64,000 nt of DNA from Pseudomonas fluorescens Q2-87 (lineage in GTDB: Bacteria; Pseudomonadota; Gammaproteobacteria; Pseudomonadales; Pseudomonadaceae), in the NCBI RefSeq assembly GCF_000281895.1, contig NZ_CM001558.1, forward strand, positions 748,556 to 812,555, given 5' to 3'. Below the pieces are notes generated by a model. It was not told the origin of the DNA and did not search any database. It saw only the letters and a list, made by a program, of their open reading frames with translations. Position numbers and translations under genes: made by a program. Of this stretch, positions 18,842 to 30,443 are shown piece after piece. How positions within the stretch are numbered: position 1 is the stretch's first letter; the number at the start of each line of letters is the position of its first letter.

Positions 18842-20536
18842 TTAATGAACCAGCATGCCGGTGAACCAATAGGCCTGGGCCAGCGTGATCAAGCCGACAA
18901 TCGTTGCAAAGAATAGGCTGTGTTTGAGCGTGAAACGGAACAGATCCGATTCCTTGCCCACCAGCCCGGTCGCCGCGCAGGCCACCGCGATCGATTGTGG
19001 CGAGATCATCTTGCCGGTCACGCCGCCGCTGGTGTTGGCCGCCACCAGCAAGGTGTCGTTGACGCCGATCTGGTGCGCGGTGGTGGCTTGCAACGAGCTG
19101 AACAGCGCGTTGGAGGAAGTGTCGGAGCCGGTCAGGAATACGCCCAGCCAACCCAGGAACGGCGAGAAAAATGGAAATGCCGCGCCGGTGGCTGCCAATA
19201 CCAGGGCCATGGTCGATGACATGCCCGAATAGTTGGTAACAAAGGCGAACGCCAGGACCATGCCGATGGAAAGGATCGGCCAGCGCAGTTCAAAAAGGGT
19301 CTCTTTGAAAGTGGTAATACCAGTCTTGACATTGATTTTCAGCACCAGCATGGAAATCAGCGCAGAGAAGAAAATCGCGGTGCCGGTGGCAGAAATCGGA
19401 TCAAGCTTGAACACGGCCGGAATGGCGGTGGGGTTGATCACGATTGGTGCGACTTTGATCACCATCTGGTCCAGGTGTGGAATGGCAAAGTTGAACACCC
19501 AGCTGTACATCGAGCCGCCAGCGGCGAACATCGCCTTGAATGGCTTCAAGGTCCAGATCGTCACCAGCACGGTGAGAATCAGGAAGGGGGACCAGGCCTT
19601 GAGGATTTCTCCCAGGCTGTAGGGCGATGCCACGGTGCTGCGAGGCAGTCCGAAACCACCGGCGCTGGCGGTGATGGTTGCGCTGGAGGTGGCGCCGGCA
19701 ATCTGTGCGCCTGCGGTGCGTTTGGGTTGCCAGACTTTCAGGAACAGCGTCAGGGAAATCAGGCTGGCCAAGGCCGAGGTGATATCCGGCAGTTCCGGGC
19801 CGATGAAGTTGGAGGTGAAGTATTGAGTAATGGCGAAGCTCAAGCCTGCCACCAGCGCAGCCGGCCAGGTTTCCCGCACGCCGCGCAGGCCGTCCATCAT
19901 GAACACCAGCCAGAACGGCACGAACAGCGACAGCAAAGGCAGTTGGCGACCGGTCATGGCGCCGATCTTGAACGCATCGATCCCGGTCACTTGGCCGGCC
20001 ACGATGATCGGGATGCCCAGCGCGCCGAACGCCACCGGGGCGGTGTTCGCGATCAGGCACAGGCCGGCGGCATACAAGGGGTTGAAGCCCAGGCCGACCA
20101 GCAGCGCGGCAGTAATGGCAACTGGCGCTCCGAAGCCGGCGGCGCCTTCCAGGAATGCGCCGAAGCAAAAGCCGATCAACAACACTTGGAGGCGCTGGTC
20201 ATCGGTAATCGACAGTACCGAACTGCGGATTACCTCGAACTGGCCGCTCTTGACCGTCAGTTTGTAGAGGAAAACGGCGGCGACGATGATCCAGGCGATG
20301 GGCCACAGGCCATAGGCAAAACCATAGCCGGCAGCGGCAAAAGCCATGTCCGCAGGCATGCCGAACGCAAAAATCGCCACGGCAATCGCCAGGGCCAACG
20401 TGATACTACCGGCCACGTGTCCCTTGAGGCGAAACACTGCCAGGGCCAGGAAGAAAAACACGATGGGAATAACGGCCGCGAGTGCGGACAAGCCGAGGCT
20501 GCCGAGCGGGCTGTAGAGCTGTTGCCAGGTTTGCAT
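18842..20536 (-). CDS. lldP: L-lactate permease
   Basis: A 564-residue integral membrane protein with about 12-14 hydrophobic helices, of the LctP/LldP lactate permease family ([96 protein letters not shown]). It imports L- and D-lactate (and glycolate in relatives) with protons across the inner membrane. First gene of the operon, with the LldR operator about 55 bp upstream. The length is close to the E. coli protein (551). Confidence 0.95.
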   Translation of the reverse strand: MQTWQQLYSPLGSLGLSALAAVIPIVFFFLALAVFRLKGHVAGSITLALAIAVAIFAFGMPADMAFAAAGYGFAYGLWPIAWIIVAAVFLYKLTVKSGQFEVIRSSVLSITDDQRLQVLLIGFCFGAFLEGAAGFGAPVAITAALLVGLGFNPLYAAGLCLIANTAPVAFGALGIPIIVAGQVTGIDAFKIGAMTGRQLPLLSLFVPFWLVFMMDGLRGVRETWPAALVAGLSFAITQYFTSNFIGPELPDITSALASLISLTLFLKVWQPKRTAGAQIAGATSSATITASAGGFGLPRSTVASPYSLGEILKAWSPFLILTVLVTIWTLKPFKAMFAAGGSMYSWVFNFAIPHLDQMVIKVAPIVINPTAIPAVFKLDPISATGTAIFFSALISMLVLKINVKTGITTFKETLFELRWPILSIGMVLAFAFVTNYSGMSSTMALVLAATGAAFPFFSPFLGWLGVFLTGSDTSSNALFSSLQATTAHQIGVNDTLLVAANTSGGVTGKMISPQSIAVACAATGLVGKESDLFRFTLKHSLFFATIVGLITLAQAYWFTGMLVH

Positions 20537-20589
20537 AATGGGTGGGCCCCTAATTGTTGTTGGTCAGGCACTGGTCAGCGATATTGGGT

Positions 20590-20606
20590 AATTGGTAATA
20601 CCAATT
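20590..20606. promoter_or_regulatory. LldR operator
   Basis: A perfect palindrome AATTGGTAATACCAATT in the lldP-lldR intergenic region. It matches the form of known LldR sites (AATTGG-N5-CCAATT). Binding here would repress lldP and the genes after it until lactate is present. Confidence 0.85.
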
Positions 20607-20799
20607 TACAAGCGCTGATCGCTAGGGTAAAAGCCTTGGTTGTCGTGTGTCAATTTGCCGCCCTGAAACTTTCGTCGAATAAGCGGTGCAGATAGCATCT
20701 GATCCGTTCGAGCAAACCGTTTTTGATGGGTGTGGACTGGGTCCGGATGGGCCAGAATAGAGAGCCCGGCGAGCCGTCGGGATCGTGGAGAGTCGAGTT

Positions 20800-21567
20800 A
20801 TGGGGTTTGATCAAATTCGTCAGCGCCGTTTGTCTGACGATATTGTCGAGCGGCTTGAGGGAATGATCCTTGAGGGGACGTTGAAGTCTGGCGAACGGCT
20901 GCCGGCCGAACGAACCCTGGCCGAACAGTTCGGCGTATCACGTCCGTCGTTGCGCGAGGCGATCCAGAAGCTGGCGGCCAAGGGTTTGCTAGTCAGTCGC
21001 CAGGGCGGCGGTAATTACGTGGTGGAGTCGCTGGGCTCGACGTTCAGCGATCCGCTGCTGCAGCTGTTGGAGAGCAACCCCGAGGCGCAACGGGATCTGT
21101 TGGAGTTCCGTCACACGCTGGAGGCTTCCTGTGCTTATTACGCGGCGCAGCGGGCCACGGAAGTAGATCGCGAGCGGCTGACGGCGGCGTTCGAAGCGTT
21201 GCAGGATTGCTATTCGCGCCACGAAGAAGTGAGCCGGGCGGAGGAGGGGGCAGCGGATGCGCGGTTCCATCTGGCAATCGCCGAGGCCAGTCATAACGCG
21301 GTCTTGCTGCATACCATCCGCGGATTATTCGACCTGCTCAAGCGCAACGTGGTGACCAATATCGGCGGCATGTACAAACAGCGCAGTGAAACCCGCGACA
21401 TGTTGATCAGCCAGCATCGGGAACTGTACCAGGCGATTATGGACGGCCACGCCGAGCAAGCGCGGGAAGTGTCCAGCCGGCATATTTTGTATGTACAGGA
21501 AGTGTTGGAAGAGGTGCGTCAGGAAGTGCAGCGGGTTGCGCGGGCGGAGCGGCGCAAGGGGATCTAG
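20800..21567 (+). CDS. lldR: Lactate-responsive GntR/FadR-family repressor LldR
   Basis: 255 residues. The N-terminal GntR winged helix spans about 10-75 (RLSDDIVERLEGMILEGTLKSGERLPAERTLAEQFGVSRPSLREAIQKL). The C-terminal FCD ligand domain spans about 95-235, with the metal-binding His/Asp pattern (DARFHLAIAEASHN, HRELYQAIMDGHAEQA). ATG 20800 (MGFDQIRQRR) is preferred over GTG 20785: it has GGAG upstream and matches the normal LldR N-terminus. It is divergent from lldP across a 263-bp region holding the operator. Confidence 0.92.
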   Translation: MGFDQIRQRRLSDDIVERLEGMILEGTLKSGERLPAERTLAEQFGVSRPSLREAIQKLAAKGLLVSRQGGGNYVVESLGSTFSDPLLQLLESNPEAQRDLLEFRHTLEASCAYYAAQRATEVDRERLTAAFEALQDCYSRHEEVSRAEEGAADARFHLAIAEASHNAVLLHTIRGLFDLLKRNVVTNIGGMYKQRSETRDMLISQHRELYQAIMDGHAEQAREVSSRHILYVQEVLEEVRQEVQRVARAERRKGI

Positions 21568-21596
21568 CCAGTTAGTGTTGTTGTGGTTGGGCGATT

Positions 21597-21692
21597 GCAT
21601 TCGCGAGCAAGCCCGCTCCCACATGGGATTTATGTCCAATCATCATTGTGTGATCGGTAGGACCAGGTGGGAGCGGGCTTGCTCGCGAATGC
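21597..21692. repeat. REPIN: inverted pair of REP sequences
   Basis: The 26-base sequence at 21597-21622 (GCATTCGCGAGCAAGCCCGC...) is the exact complement of 21667-21692. The core GTGGGAGCGGGCTTGCTCGCG is the common P. fluorescens-group REP. It sits between convergent lldR and smpB. A second copy is at 62198-62285. Confidence 0.92.
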
Positions 21693-21711
21693 GGTCTCAA
21701 GGGCGAAAGAC

Positions 21712-22194
21712 TCAGTCTTCCTTGCCCTTGTTGCGCACCGCACGCTGCAGTTCGCGACCGGCGTCGCGTTCGCGTTCGGTATCGCGCTTGTCGTATTCCT
21801 TCTTGCCCTTGCCTAGCGCAATCTCGCACTTGATCAAGTGCTTGCTCCAGTACAACGACGTACAGACGCAGGTGTAACCCTTCTGCTGCACGGAGGCGAA
21901 GAGCTTTTCCAGCTCGCGCTTGTTGAGCAGCAGCTTGCGCGAGCGCACCGGGTCGGCAATCACGTGGGTGCTGGCGGCGGTCAGCGGCGTGATGTGACTG
22001 CCCAGCAGCCAAGCTTCGCCATCCTTGAGCAGCACATAGCTGTCGACCAGTTGCGCCTTGCCGGCACGCAGACTCTTTACTTCCCAGCCGGCCAGGACCA
22101 TGCCAGCCTCGAAACGCTGTTCGATGAAGTAATCGTGTCGCGCCTTTTTATTTTGCGCGATGGTCCCTGTGGGGTGTTTCTTCTGTTTAGCCAT
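21712..22194 (-). CDS. smpB: SsrA-binding protein SmpB
   Basis: 160 residues: [49 protein letters not shown], a beta-barrel core, and the basic C-terminal tail ([31 protein letters not shown]) that inserts in the empty ribosomal mRNA channel. It binds tmRNA (encoded at 12030-12426) and delivers it to stalled ribosomes. The start at 22194 gives the normal family length. The frame upstream is a run-on. Confidence 0.97.
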   Translation of the reverse strand: MAKQKKHPTGTIAQNKKARHDYFIEQRFEAGMVLAGWEVKSLRAGKAQLVDSYVLLKDGEAWLLGSHITPLTAASTHVIADPVRSRKLLLNKRELEKLFASVQQKGYTCVCTSLYWSKHLIKCEIALGKGKKEYDKRDTERERDAGRELQRAVRNKGKED

Positions 22195-22312
22195 AGGGGC
22201 GGCATTATAGGCAGTTGCGTGCGTGTCGGCTACGGTGAAGCTGCATGCTTGAGCACGTTGAGTGAATCCCGGACAATGCGGCCTCTTTTTTGAACGCTTG
22301 GGCGTGATCACG

Positions 22313-23716
22313 ATGTCGACAGACAAGGTTTCTGTGCACGGCAGTTGGGCTAGCCGCTGGGTCTTCATATTCGCGGCGACCGGTTCGGCCGTGGGGCTGG
22401 GTAGTATCTGGAAGTTTCCGTACATGGTCGGCGTCTACGGTGGCGGCGCCTTCGTACTGATGTTCCTGGCCTGCATCGCACTCATCGGCGCGCCAGTGAT
22501 GCTGGCCGAAACCCTGATCGGTCGCCGCGCCCGACAAAGCCCGGCCAATGCCCTGAAGGTCCTGGCACTGGAGGCGGGGCATTCAACCAAGTGGTCGTGG
22601 GGCGCCTTCGCCGGGATGATCACGGCGCTGCTGATCCTTTCTTTCTATAGCGTGGTCGGCGGTTGGTCGCTGGACTACATCATCGACATGGGGCGCGGGG
22701 ATTTCCAGGGCGCCACGCCGGACCAGGTGGGCGCCTACTTCGGTAACGTGATCGCCGATCCTTGGCGGCTCACCCTCTGGCATACGATTTTCATGGTGCT
22801 TTCCGCCGTGGTGATTGCCCGGGGCGTCGTCGCCGGGCTTGAACGCAGCTTGCGGATCATGATGCCGTTGCTGTTCGTGATGATCCTGGTGCTGCTGGGA
22901 TATAGCATGACCACCGGGCATTTCATGGAGGGCGTGCATTTCATGTTCGATTTCCAGCCGGAAAAAGTCCTGGACGGCCTGTTGCCGGCGATGGGGCATG
23001 CGTTTTTCTCACTGAGCGTTGGGGTCGGCTCGATCATGATCTATGGCGCCTACATGCCCAAGAACGCGTCCCTCACGCGGACCGTGGTCGGTGTCGCGCT
23101 GCTGGATACGTTCGTGTCGCTGCTGGCGGGCGTGGCATTATTTCCGATTGTGTTTGCCGCCGGCCTGAACCCCAGCGAAGGGCCCGGGTTGATGTTTGTC
23201 AGCCTGCCTTTTGCCTTTGGCAGCATGGCGTTCGGTCAAGTGATGGGCGTTGTGTTTTTCGTCCTGGTGGCCATCGCGGCCTGGAGTTCGGCCATCTCCC
23301 TGCTGGAGCCCATGGTGGCTTATCTGGTTGAGCGGACCCGGCTCAGCCGCGCCTGGGTGACGTTCTGGCTGGCCTTTACCTGCTGGTTTGTGGGGCTAGG
23401 CACGGTGTTTTCCTTCAATATATGGAAGCAGGCGAAGTTTTTCGTGAACGAAGACGGCCTGTTCCGTCTCTACCAGTGGGGCGCAACCGGAGGTCTGGAT
23501 TTCTTCGGCGTGATTGATTTCTTCACATCACGGATCATGCTGCCATTAGGAGGTATGTGTTTCGTGGTGTTTGCGGGGTGGATCATGGGGCGTGAGGCGG
23601 TGCGTGATGAATTGTCGCTGCGTAGCCCGGTATTGTTCGCCTTGAGCCTGTTCTTGATGCGCTATGTGGCGCCCATCGGCATTCTCGTAGTGTTTGCCGC
23701 CCAGCTGTGGAAGTGA
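22313..23716 (+). CDS. Sodium-dependent transporter, NSS/SNF family
   Basis: 467 residues with about 11-12 membrane helices. The family signature occurs at the N-terminus ([38 protein letters not shown]) with the unwound helix 1 that binds sodium and substrate in LeuT relatives. [20 protein letters not shown] marks helix 6-7. Probably imports an amino acid with sodium. The exact substrate is not predictable. ATG 22313 (MSTDKVS) is preferred over the frame start at 22262. It is divergent from smpB and overlaps nothing downstream. Confidence 0.88.
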   Translation: MSTDKVSVHGSWASRWVFIFAATGSAVGLGSIWKFPYMVGVYGGGAFVLMFLACIALIGAPVMLAETLIGRRARQSPANALKVLALEAGHSTKWSWGAFAGMITALLILSFYSVVGGWSLDYIIDMGRGDFQGATPDQVGAYFGNVIADPWRLTLWHTIFMVLSAVVIARGVVAGLERSLRIMMPLLFVMILVLLGYSMTTGHFMEGVHFMFDFQPEKVLDGLLPAMGHAFFSLSVGVGSIMIYGAYMPKNASLTRTVVGVALLDTFVSLLAGVALFPIVFAAGLNPSEGPGLMFVSLPFAFGSMAFGQVMGVVFFVLVAIAAWSSAISLLEPMVAYLVERTRLSRAWVTFWLAFTCWFVGLGTVFSFNIWKQAKFFVNEDGLFRLYQWGATGGLDFFGVIDFFTSRIMLPLGGMCFVVFAGWIMGREAVRDELSLRSPVLFALSLFLMRYVAPIGILVVFAAQLWK

Positions 23717-23723
23717 CGCTTAC

Positions 23724-24167
23724 ATGACGACACATATTCAACGCTCGGCCTTGCTGCCTTATCCGGCGCAGGCGCTATACGACCTGGTCAACGATGTGGC
23801 GAGTTATCCGCAATTCTTGCCTTGGTGTTCCTCCGCCGAAGTGCTGGAAAGCTCTGATACCCATATGCGCGCCAGCCTCAATATTGCCAAGGGAGGGTTG
23901 AGCCAGCGCTTCGTCACGCGTAATACCCTGGTGCCGGGGCAGTCCATCGAAATGAATCTGGAAGAGGGGCCTTTCAATCAGCTCCACGGCGTCTGGGTAT
24001 TCAAGCCGCTGGGTGAGAAAGCCTGCAAGATCAGCCTGGATCTGTCGTTCGATTATGCCGGCCCACTGGTGCGAGCCACGTTGGGGCCGCTGTTCAATCA
24101 GGCGGCCAATACTCTGGTCGACGCCTTTTGCCAGCGCGCCAAGCAGAATGCCGAGCTCAAGCGTTGA
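23724..24167 (+). CDS. ratA: RatA: START/Coq10-type protein
   Basis: 147 residues of the polyketide-cyclase/START fold (MTTHIQRSALLPYPAQALYDLVNDVASYPQFLPWCSSAEVL...). In E. coli RatA blocks 50S-30S association. Homologues of the Coq10 type bind ubiquinone, and the true role in Pseudomonas is open. The start MTTHIQ lies seven bases after the preceding transporter's stop, and ratB overlaps at the 3' end. Position next to smpB-bamE-fur is conserved in gammaproteobacteria. Confidence 0.9.
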   Translation: MTTHIQRSALLPYPAQALYDLVNDVASYPQFLPWCSSAEVLESSDTHMRASLNIAKGGLSQRFVTRNTLVPGQSIEMNLEEGPFNQLHGVWVFKPLGEKACKISLDLSFDYAGPLVRATLGPLFNQAANTLVDAFCQRAKQNAELKR

Positions 24168-24457
24168 TTGAAATCGAAGTGGTATACGCCAGCGTTGAGC
24201 GCCAGGTCTTGCGTGCGTTTGCAGTGCAGGAAGGTACGACTGTTCGCGCAGCGCTGCTGGCTTCGGGGATTGCGGAAGCGTTCCCGGAGCTGGATCTGGC
24301 GACATGCCCGGTCGGGATTTTTGGCAAAGTGGTAGCCGATCCGGATCGTCAGGTCGTGCAGGCAGCTGATCGGTTGGAAATCTATCGGCCATTGCTGGCT
24401 GATCCGAAAGAAATTCGTCGTCTGCGCGCGGCCAAAGCGGCTCAAGCGCGCCAATAG
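24164..24457 (+). CDS. ratB: RatB/RnfH-family ubiquitin-fold protein
   Basis: 97 residues of the RnfH family: IEIEVVYASVERQVLRAFAVQEGTTVRAALLASGI...VGIFGKVVADPDRQVVQAADRLEIYRPLLADPKEIRRLRA. The ubiquitin-like beta-grasp fold resembles ThiS/MoaD but lacks their terminal Gly-Gly. Function unknown. Paired with ratA throughout gammaproteobacteria. The likely start is TTG 24164, overlapping the ratA stop, which gives the usual (L/M)IEIEVVYA N-terminus. TTG 24128 is an alternative. A strong terminator follows. Confidence 0.85.
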   Translation: MIEIEVVYASVERQVLRAFAVQEGTTVRAALLASGIAEAFPELDLATCPVGIFGKVVADPDRQVVQAADRLEIYRPLLADPKEIRRLRAAKAAQARQ

Positions 24458-24480
24458 TTGGCTTCGAATCGCAGGCAATA

Positions 24481-24507
24481 AAAACCCGGCATGCCGGGTT
24501 TTTTTAT
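24481..24507 (+). terminator. Rho-independent terminator after ratB
   Basis: AAACCCGGC pairs with GCCGGGTTT and is followed by T7. The A/T flanks make it usable from both sides, and bamE ends at 24516 on the opposite strand. Confidence 0.92.
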
Positions 24508-24515
24508 GTCGCGAT

Positions 24516-25043
24516 TTATTGCGGTGACGTGTCCAGGGGTTCTGGAGTTGGGACAGGTACGGTCTCGACCTTGTCCACATCCTTCTGGATCTGGTCCAGC
24601 AACGAACCTGGCTTGGTCGGTTTTTCCGGCTTGGGCTTTTCGGCGTTCTGGGTCGGATCGGTGACAGTCGTGCCACTGTCCTTGCCCATGATGGCCTCGT
24701 CGCGGCTCACGCCAGGCATGAAATCACCCGACAGGCTGACGAGTTGGTCATTGGGGCTAAAGATAACGCTGATGCGCTCCTGTTGCCGCTCACCGCCGCC
24801 AGGCTGCAAGCTGTACAGATAATCCCAGCGATCGGCATGGAACGTGTCGGTCAGCAGAGGATTGCCCATGATAAACCGTACTTGCCGACGGGTCATTCCC
24901 GGGCGTAACTGGTCTATCATGTCCTGCGTGACGACATTGCCCTGCTGGATGTCGATTTTGTAAACCCCGGGGAATGAACAACCGGCGAGTGCGAGCAGTC
25001 CCACAAAGGTGAAACTGGTTAGCAAGAGCTTGGTGTTTTGCAT
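24516..25043 (-). CDS. bamE: Outer-membrane assembly lipoprotein BamE (OmlA)
   Basis: 175 residues. A lipoprotein signal ends LLALAGC, so Cys22 is the lipidation site. The SmpA/OmlA domain (about 35-120) contains [32 protein letters not shown]. BamE is the small partner of the Bam complex that folds barrel proteins into the outer membrane. A long Pro/Lys/Glu-rich C-terminal tail (about 125-175) goes beyond the E. coli protein but is usual in Pseudomonas. Divergent from fur, as in related genomes. Confidence 0.95.
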   Translation of the reverse strand: MQNTKLLLTSFTFVGLLALAGCSFPGVYKIDIQQGNVVTQDMIDQLRPGMTRRQVRFIMGNPLLTDTFHADRWDYLYSLQPGGGERQQERISVIFSPNDQLVSLSGDFMPGVSRDEAIMGKDSGTTVTDPTQNAEKPKPEKPTKPGSLLDQIQKDVDKVETVPVPTPEPLDTSPQ

Positions 25044-25140
25044 CGGTGGGCGACTTCCACTATCTTGGCTGGGACAACGTAAACGCCGATCATACCCGCA
25101 ATAAGAGAAGCTGCGAAGCAGCATCGCGAGAAAGCTGACC

Positions 25141-25545
25141 ATGGTTGAAAATAGCGAACTACGCAAAGCCGGCCTCAAAGTGACCCTGCCACGGGTCAAG
25201 ATTCTACAAATGCTCGATTCGGCAGAGCAGCGTCACATGAGTGCCGAAGACGTCTACAAGGCGCTTATGGAGGCTGGCGAGGACGTTGGTCTGGCCACGG
25301 TTTACCGTGTCCTGACCCAGTTCGAGGCTGCGGGTCTTGTGGCTCGTCATAATTTCGATGGCGGTCATGCGGTCTTTGAACTGGCGGACGGGGAGCATCA
25401 CGACCACATGGTGGACGTGGAAAGCCGTGAGGTTATCGAGTTCTTCAGTCCCGAAATCGAGAAGCTGCAAAAGGATATTGCTCAAGAGCATGGTTTCGAG
25501 CTGATCGATCACCATCTCGTCTTGCATGTACGCAAGAAGAAGTAA
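25141..25545 (+). CDS. fur: Ferric uptake regulator Fur
   Basis: 134 residues. The N-terminal winged helix spans about 1-83 ([36 protein letters not shown]). The dimerisation domain has metal-binding histidines ([17 protein letters not shown]). There is no cysteine at all: the CxxC structural-zinc pairs of E. coli Fur are absent, as is usual for Pseudomonas Fur. It represses iron-uptake genes when iron is replete, and the TonB receptor at 9425-11599 is a likely target. Confidence 0.97.
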   Translation: MVENSELRKAGLKVTLPRVKILQMLDSAEQRHMSAEDVYKALMEAGEDVGLATVYRVLTQFEAAGLVARHNFDGGHAVFELADGEHHDHMVDVESREVIEFFSPEIEKLQKDIAQEHGFELIDHHLVLHVRKKK

Positions 25546-25576
25546 GCACGCCGCGCGAGCCATAAGCTCTCAAAAC

Positions 25577-25608
25577 GAAAGAAGGCGACCCCAGGGTCGC
25601 CTTCTTGC
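25577..25608. terminator. Bidirectional terminator between fur and recN
   Basis: A perfect 10-bp stem GAAGGCGACC/GGTCGCCTTC with loop CCAG lies between the two convergent stops, with short A and T flanks. Confidence 0.85.
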
Positions 25609-25621
25609 CATACGGCGTTCC

Positions 25622-27295
25622 TCAGGCTTTCGCCGCGACAACCATTTTCCTGGCATGGGCCAGGGATTCCTTGGTGAGGTCGATGCCTCCCAGCATTCTC
25701 GCCACTTCCTCCACGCGCTCGTTTTTATTGAGCTTGGACACTGCGGTACGTGTGGCATCCTCGCCGCGGACCTTGTGCACAAATAGATGCTGGTGTCCCT
25801 GGGCTGCGACCTGGGGCAGGTGGGTGACCGTCAGCACCTGGCCACGCTCCCCGAGTCGGCGCAGCAATTGGCCGACAATTTCCGCCGTTGGTCCCCCAAT
25901 GCCCACGTCTACTTCATCGAATACCAGCGTCGGTACGCGCGAGGTCTGCGCCGTGATGACCTGGATGGCCAGGCTGATCCGTGACAGTTCGCCGCCGGAC
26001 GCAACTTTCGCCAGTGCCTTGAGTGGTTGCCCGGGGTTGGCACTGACCAGCAATTCCACCTGCTCCAACCCATTGGGTTGAAGGTCATCGCTACTGTTGG
26101 GGCGCAGTTCGATGGTGAAGCGGCCACCTGGCATGCCCAGCCGCTGGATTTCCTGCTCCACGGCATTGGCCAGCCCTGTCGCGGCCTGCTTTCGCAGTTC
26201 GCTGAGCTGTTGGGCCTTTTCTTGATAATGACGCGCATAGGAAGCCAATTCGTCCCCCAGGCGTTCGATGGATTCATCGTTGGCGTTCAGGGTTTCCAGT
26301 TCATCCAGCAAGCGCTGCTGGAGTTCCGCCACTTCGGTTGGCTGGACGCGGTGCTTGCGCGCCAGCGTATAGATAGTGTCCAGGCGTTCTTCCAGGTATT
26401 GCAGGCGTGCCGGGTCGGCATCGAAGTGATCGAGAAAGCGGTTCAGTTCGCCCACCGCTTCTTCGACCTGGATCTGTGCGCTTGTCAGCAGGTTCGTGGC
26501 TTCGCTCAGTGCGCCCACCGAATTGTTCACGCTGGAAAGCCGGTTCAAGCTCGCCGTCAGCGCGTTGAGCACGTTCCCTGAATCGTTCTCGCTGCATTGC
26601 TCGACCACCTGGCGGCAAATGCCCAGCAGGGTTTCGGCATTGGTCAGGTTCTTGTGTTCCTGCTCCAGCTCCTCCAGTTCATTTTCACCCAGGGCCAGGT
26701 TCTCCAACTCTTCGAGCTGATAGCTCAGCAATTGATGGCGGGCGCGCTGCTCGTCGCCTGAATTGGAGAGTCGGTCCAGCTCCTGTCGTGTCTGGCGCCA
26801 GCGCTGGGCGGCCAGTTGAACCTGGCGGGCCAGGTCGGTGGCTGCGGCGTATTCATCGAGCAGGCGGCGGTGGGTATCGGTCTTGAGCAGGGATTGATGC
26901 TCGTGCTGGCTGTGGATGTCGATCAACAGTTCGCCGAGGGCCTTGAGGTCGCCCAATGGGCAAGGCGTACCGTTGATGTAGCCCCGCGAGCGGCCTTCGG
27001 CGGTGATGACCCGGCGCAGGATGCACAGGCCGTCGGTGTCCAGGTCGCGCTCGGCGAGCCAGGTGCTGGCTTCGGGAATGTCGACCAGGTCGAACGTCGC
27101 CAGGATGTCGGCCTTGTCCGCTCCGGGGCGCACCACGCCACTGTCTGCGCGATCGCCCAGCGTCAGGCCCAGGGCATCCAGCATGATGGATTTACCAGCA
27201 CCGGTTTCGCCGGTAATCACGCTCATGCCCCGATCGAGCTCGAGGTCGAGATGCTCGACGATGGCGTAGTTGTGTACGGACAGGTGCACCAGCAT
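25622..27295 (-). CDS. recN: DNA repair protein RecN
   Basis: A 557-residue SMC-like ATPase. Walker A is near residue 30 (GETGAGKSIMLDALGLTLG). A long coiled coil spans about 160-370. The signature SGGELSRISLAIQV and Walker B (LVFDEVDVGIGGPTAEIVG) are in the C-terminal head. RecN holds broken DNA ends together for double-strand break repair by RecA/RecBCD, and is usually SOS-induced. No strong LexA box is evident in the short span upstream that I inspected by eye. Confidence 0.96.
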   Translation of the reverse strand: MLVHLSVHNYAIVEHLDLELDRGMSVITGETGAGKSIMLDALGLTLGDRADSGVVRPGADKADILATFDLVDIPEASTWLAERDLDTDGLCILRRVITAEGRSRGYINGTPCPLGDLKALGELLIDIHSQHEHQSLLKTDTHRRLLDEYAAATDLARQVQLAAQRWRQTRQELDRLSNSGDEQRARHQLLSYQLEELENLALGENELEELEQEHKNLTNAETLLGICRQVVEQCSENDSGNVLNALTASLNRLSSVNNSVGALSEATNLLTSAQIQVEEAVGELNRFLDHFDADPARLQYLEERLDTIYTLARKHRVQPTEVAELQQRLLDELETLNANDESIERLGDELASYARHYQEKAQQLSELRKQAATGLANAVEQEIQRLGMPGGRFTIELRPNSSDDLQPNGLEQVELLVSANPGQPLKALAKVASGGELSRISLAIQVITAQTSRVPTLVFDEVDVGIGGPTAEIVGQLLRRLGERGQVLTVTHLPQVAAQGHQHLFVHKVRGEDATRTAVSKLNKNERVEEVARMLGGIDLTKESLAHARKMVVAAKA

Positions 27296-27455
27296 GAGGC
27301 CGCTCCCAGATGTTAGGTCTGGTTATTTATACAGTGTTTTGTTTCCGGCTGACAATGCCTGGGCTTAGCTCGATTTGCTTGGCTGGGCGACTTTCTTAGC
27401 GCTGGAAGGAATGGCTTTGTAACTGTCTTTTGTAGGGTTAATTCGTCGGACGGCC

Positions 27456-27484
27456 CTTGAAGCTCGAAAACCTGGCCCCATATA
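27456..27484 (+). promoter_or_regulatory. Sigma-32 (RpoH) heat-shock promoter of grpE-dnaK-dnaJ
   Basis: CTTGAA at 27456-27461, a 14-base spacer, then CCCCATATA at 27476-27484. This matches the sigma-32 consensus (CTTGAA-N13/14-CCCCATnT) at nearly every base, about 55 bp before the grpE ATG. Confidence 0.9.
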
Positions 27485-27538
27485 CCGGGGCAGAAGCGCG
27501 AGTCGAGCTCGCGGACGAAGTTGAAAGGAGAAATCTCT

Positions 27539-28105
27539 ATGGCTGACGAACAGACGCAGGACACGCAAAATCTAGACGCCAATCAGGCTTCCCAGGATTC
27601 GGGTGAAGATCTGACGGCACGTGTACAAGTGCTCGAAGAGCAGCTGGCCGGTGCACAGGATCAGGCGTTGCGTGTAGCCGCCGACCTGCAGAATGTCCGC
27701 CGCCGCGCCGAGCAGGATGTGGAAAAAGCCCATAAGTTTGCTCTTGAGCGTTTCGCAGGCGACCTGCTGCCGATCATCGACAGTTTGGAGCGCGGCTTGG
27801 AATTGTCCAATCCGGACGACGAAAACATTCGCCCAATGCGTGAAGGCATCGAGCTGACCCTGAAAATGTTCCAGGACACGCTCAAGCGTTATCAGCTCGA
27901 AGCCATTGATCCACACGGCGAACCCTTCAATGCCGAGCACCACCAGGCCATGGCGATGCAAGAAAGCGCCGATGTCGAGCCAAACAGCGTCCTGAAGGTT
28001 TTCCAGAAGGGCTATCTGCTCAACGGCCGCCTGCTGCGCCCGGCCATGGTTGTGGTCAGCAAGGCGCCGGCACCCGTTTCGCCTTCTATTGACGAGCAGG
28101 CTTGA
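27539..28105 (+). CDS. grpE: Nucleotide exchange factor GrpE
   Basis: 188 residues. An acidic disordered N-terminus is followed by a long coiled coil (about 28-95, containing [41 protein letters not shown]) and a C-terminal beta domain ([50 protein letters not shown]). It releases ADP from DnaK. ATG 27539 is preferred over the frame start at 27521 because AAGGAG lies eight bases upstream. First gene of the heat-shock operon. Confidence 0.97.
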   Translation: MADEQTQDTQNLDANQASQDSGEDLTARVQVLEEQLAGAQDQALRVAADLQNVRRRAEQDVEKAHKFALERFAGDLLPIIDSLERGLELSNPDDENIRPMREGIELTLKMFQDTLKRYQLEAIDPHGEPFNAEHHQAMAMQESADVEPNSVLKVFQKGYLLNGRLLRPAMVVVSKAPAPVSPSIDEQA

Positions 28106-28206
28106 AATCGGTCGTAGCGACCCCATCTATATGTCAAGCGTTTAAGTGCTACCGCAGTTAGCCACCACTGCTGCGGCAACAAAATCCAAGTTCCGGGAGA
28201 GTTAAC

Positions 28207-30123
<1,917 letters not shown>

Positions 30124-30443
30124 CGCTTGTTGGTCGGCCGGTTGACTGCATTTGTGCGGTGGCTGGTAGGATGTCGCCGCGCGGGAGCTTGCTCCCGCGT
30201 TGGCGTGTCTGGAGCCAGAGAATTTTTACAGCATGCGACAGTGTTCGGATGCTGGCGGTGTGATCGGGAATGCTCCTGCTTTCCGGCGACAGGCACCGCG
30301 TTTTGGCCGGGGCCCTGGCTGAAAAATTAAAGACCAGGATCGTTGAATTGACGTGAGTTGGGTCCGGGCCTGTATTGGGGCTCAACGAGTTTGGCAAGGT
30401 TCAGGAGAGGTTTGCCGGACGTCCTATAAGAGTGCAAAGACTA
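30124..30443. other. dnaK-dnaJ intergenic region with a perfect hairpin
   Basis: No ORF is supported here. CGCGGGAG (30180-30187) and CTCCCGCG (30192-30199) form a perfect 8-bp hairpin without a T run. It may attenuate or stabilise the operon mRNA so that less DnaJ than DnaK is made. Confidence 0.6.

Noticed and set aside
22205..22582. Minus-strand ORF overlapping the sodium-dependent transporter start
   Set aside because: Mirror frame of the transporter; no domain and no ribosome site.
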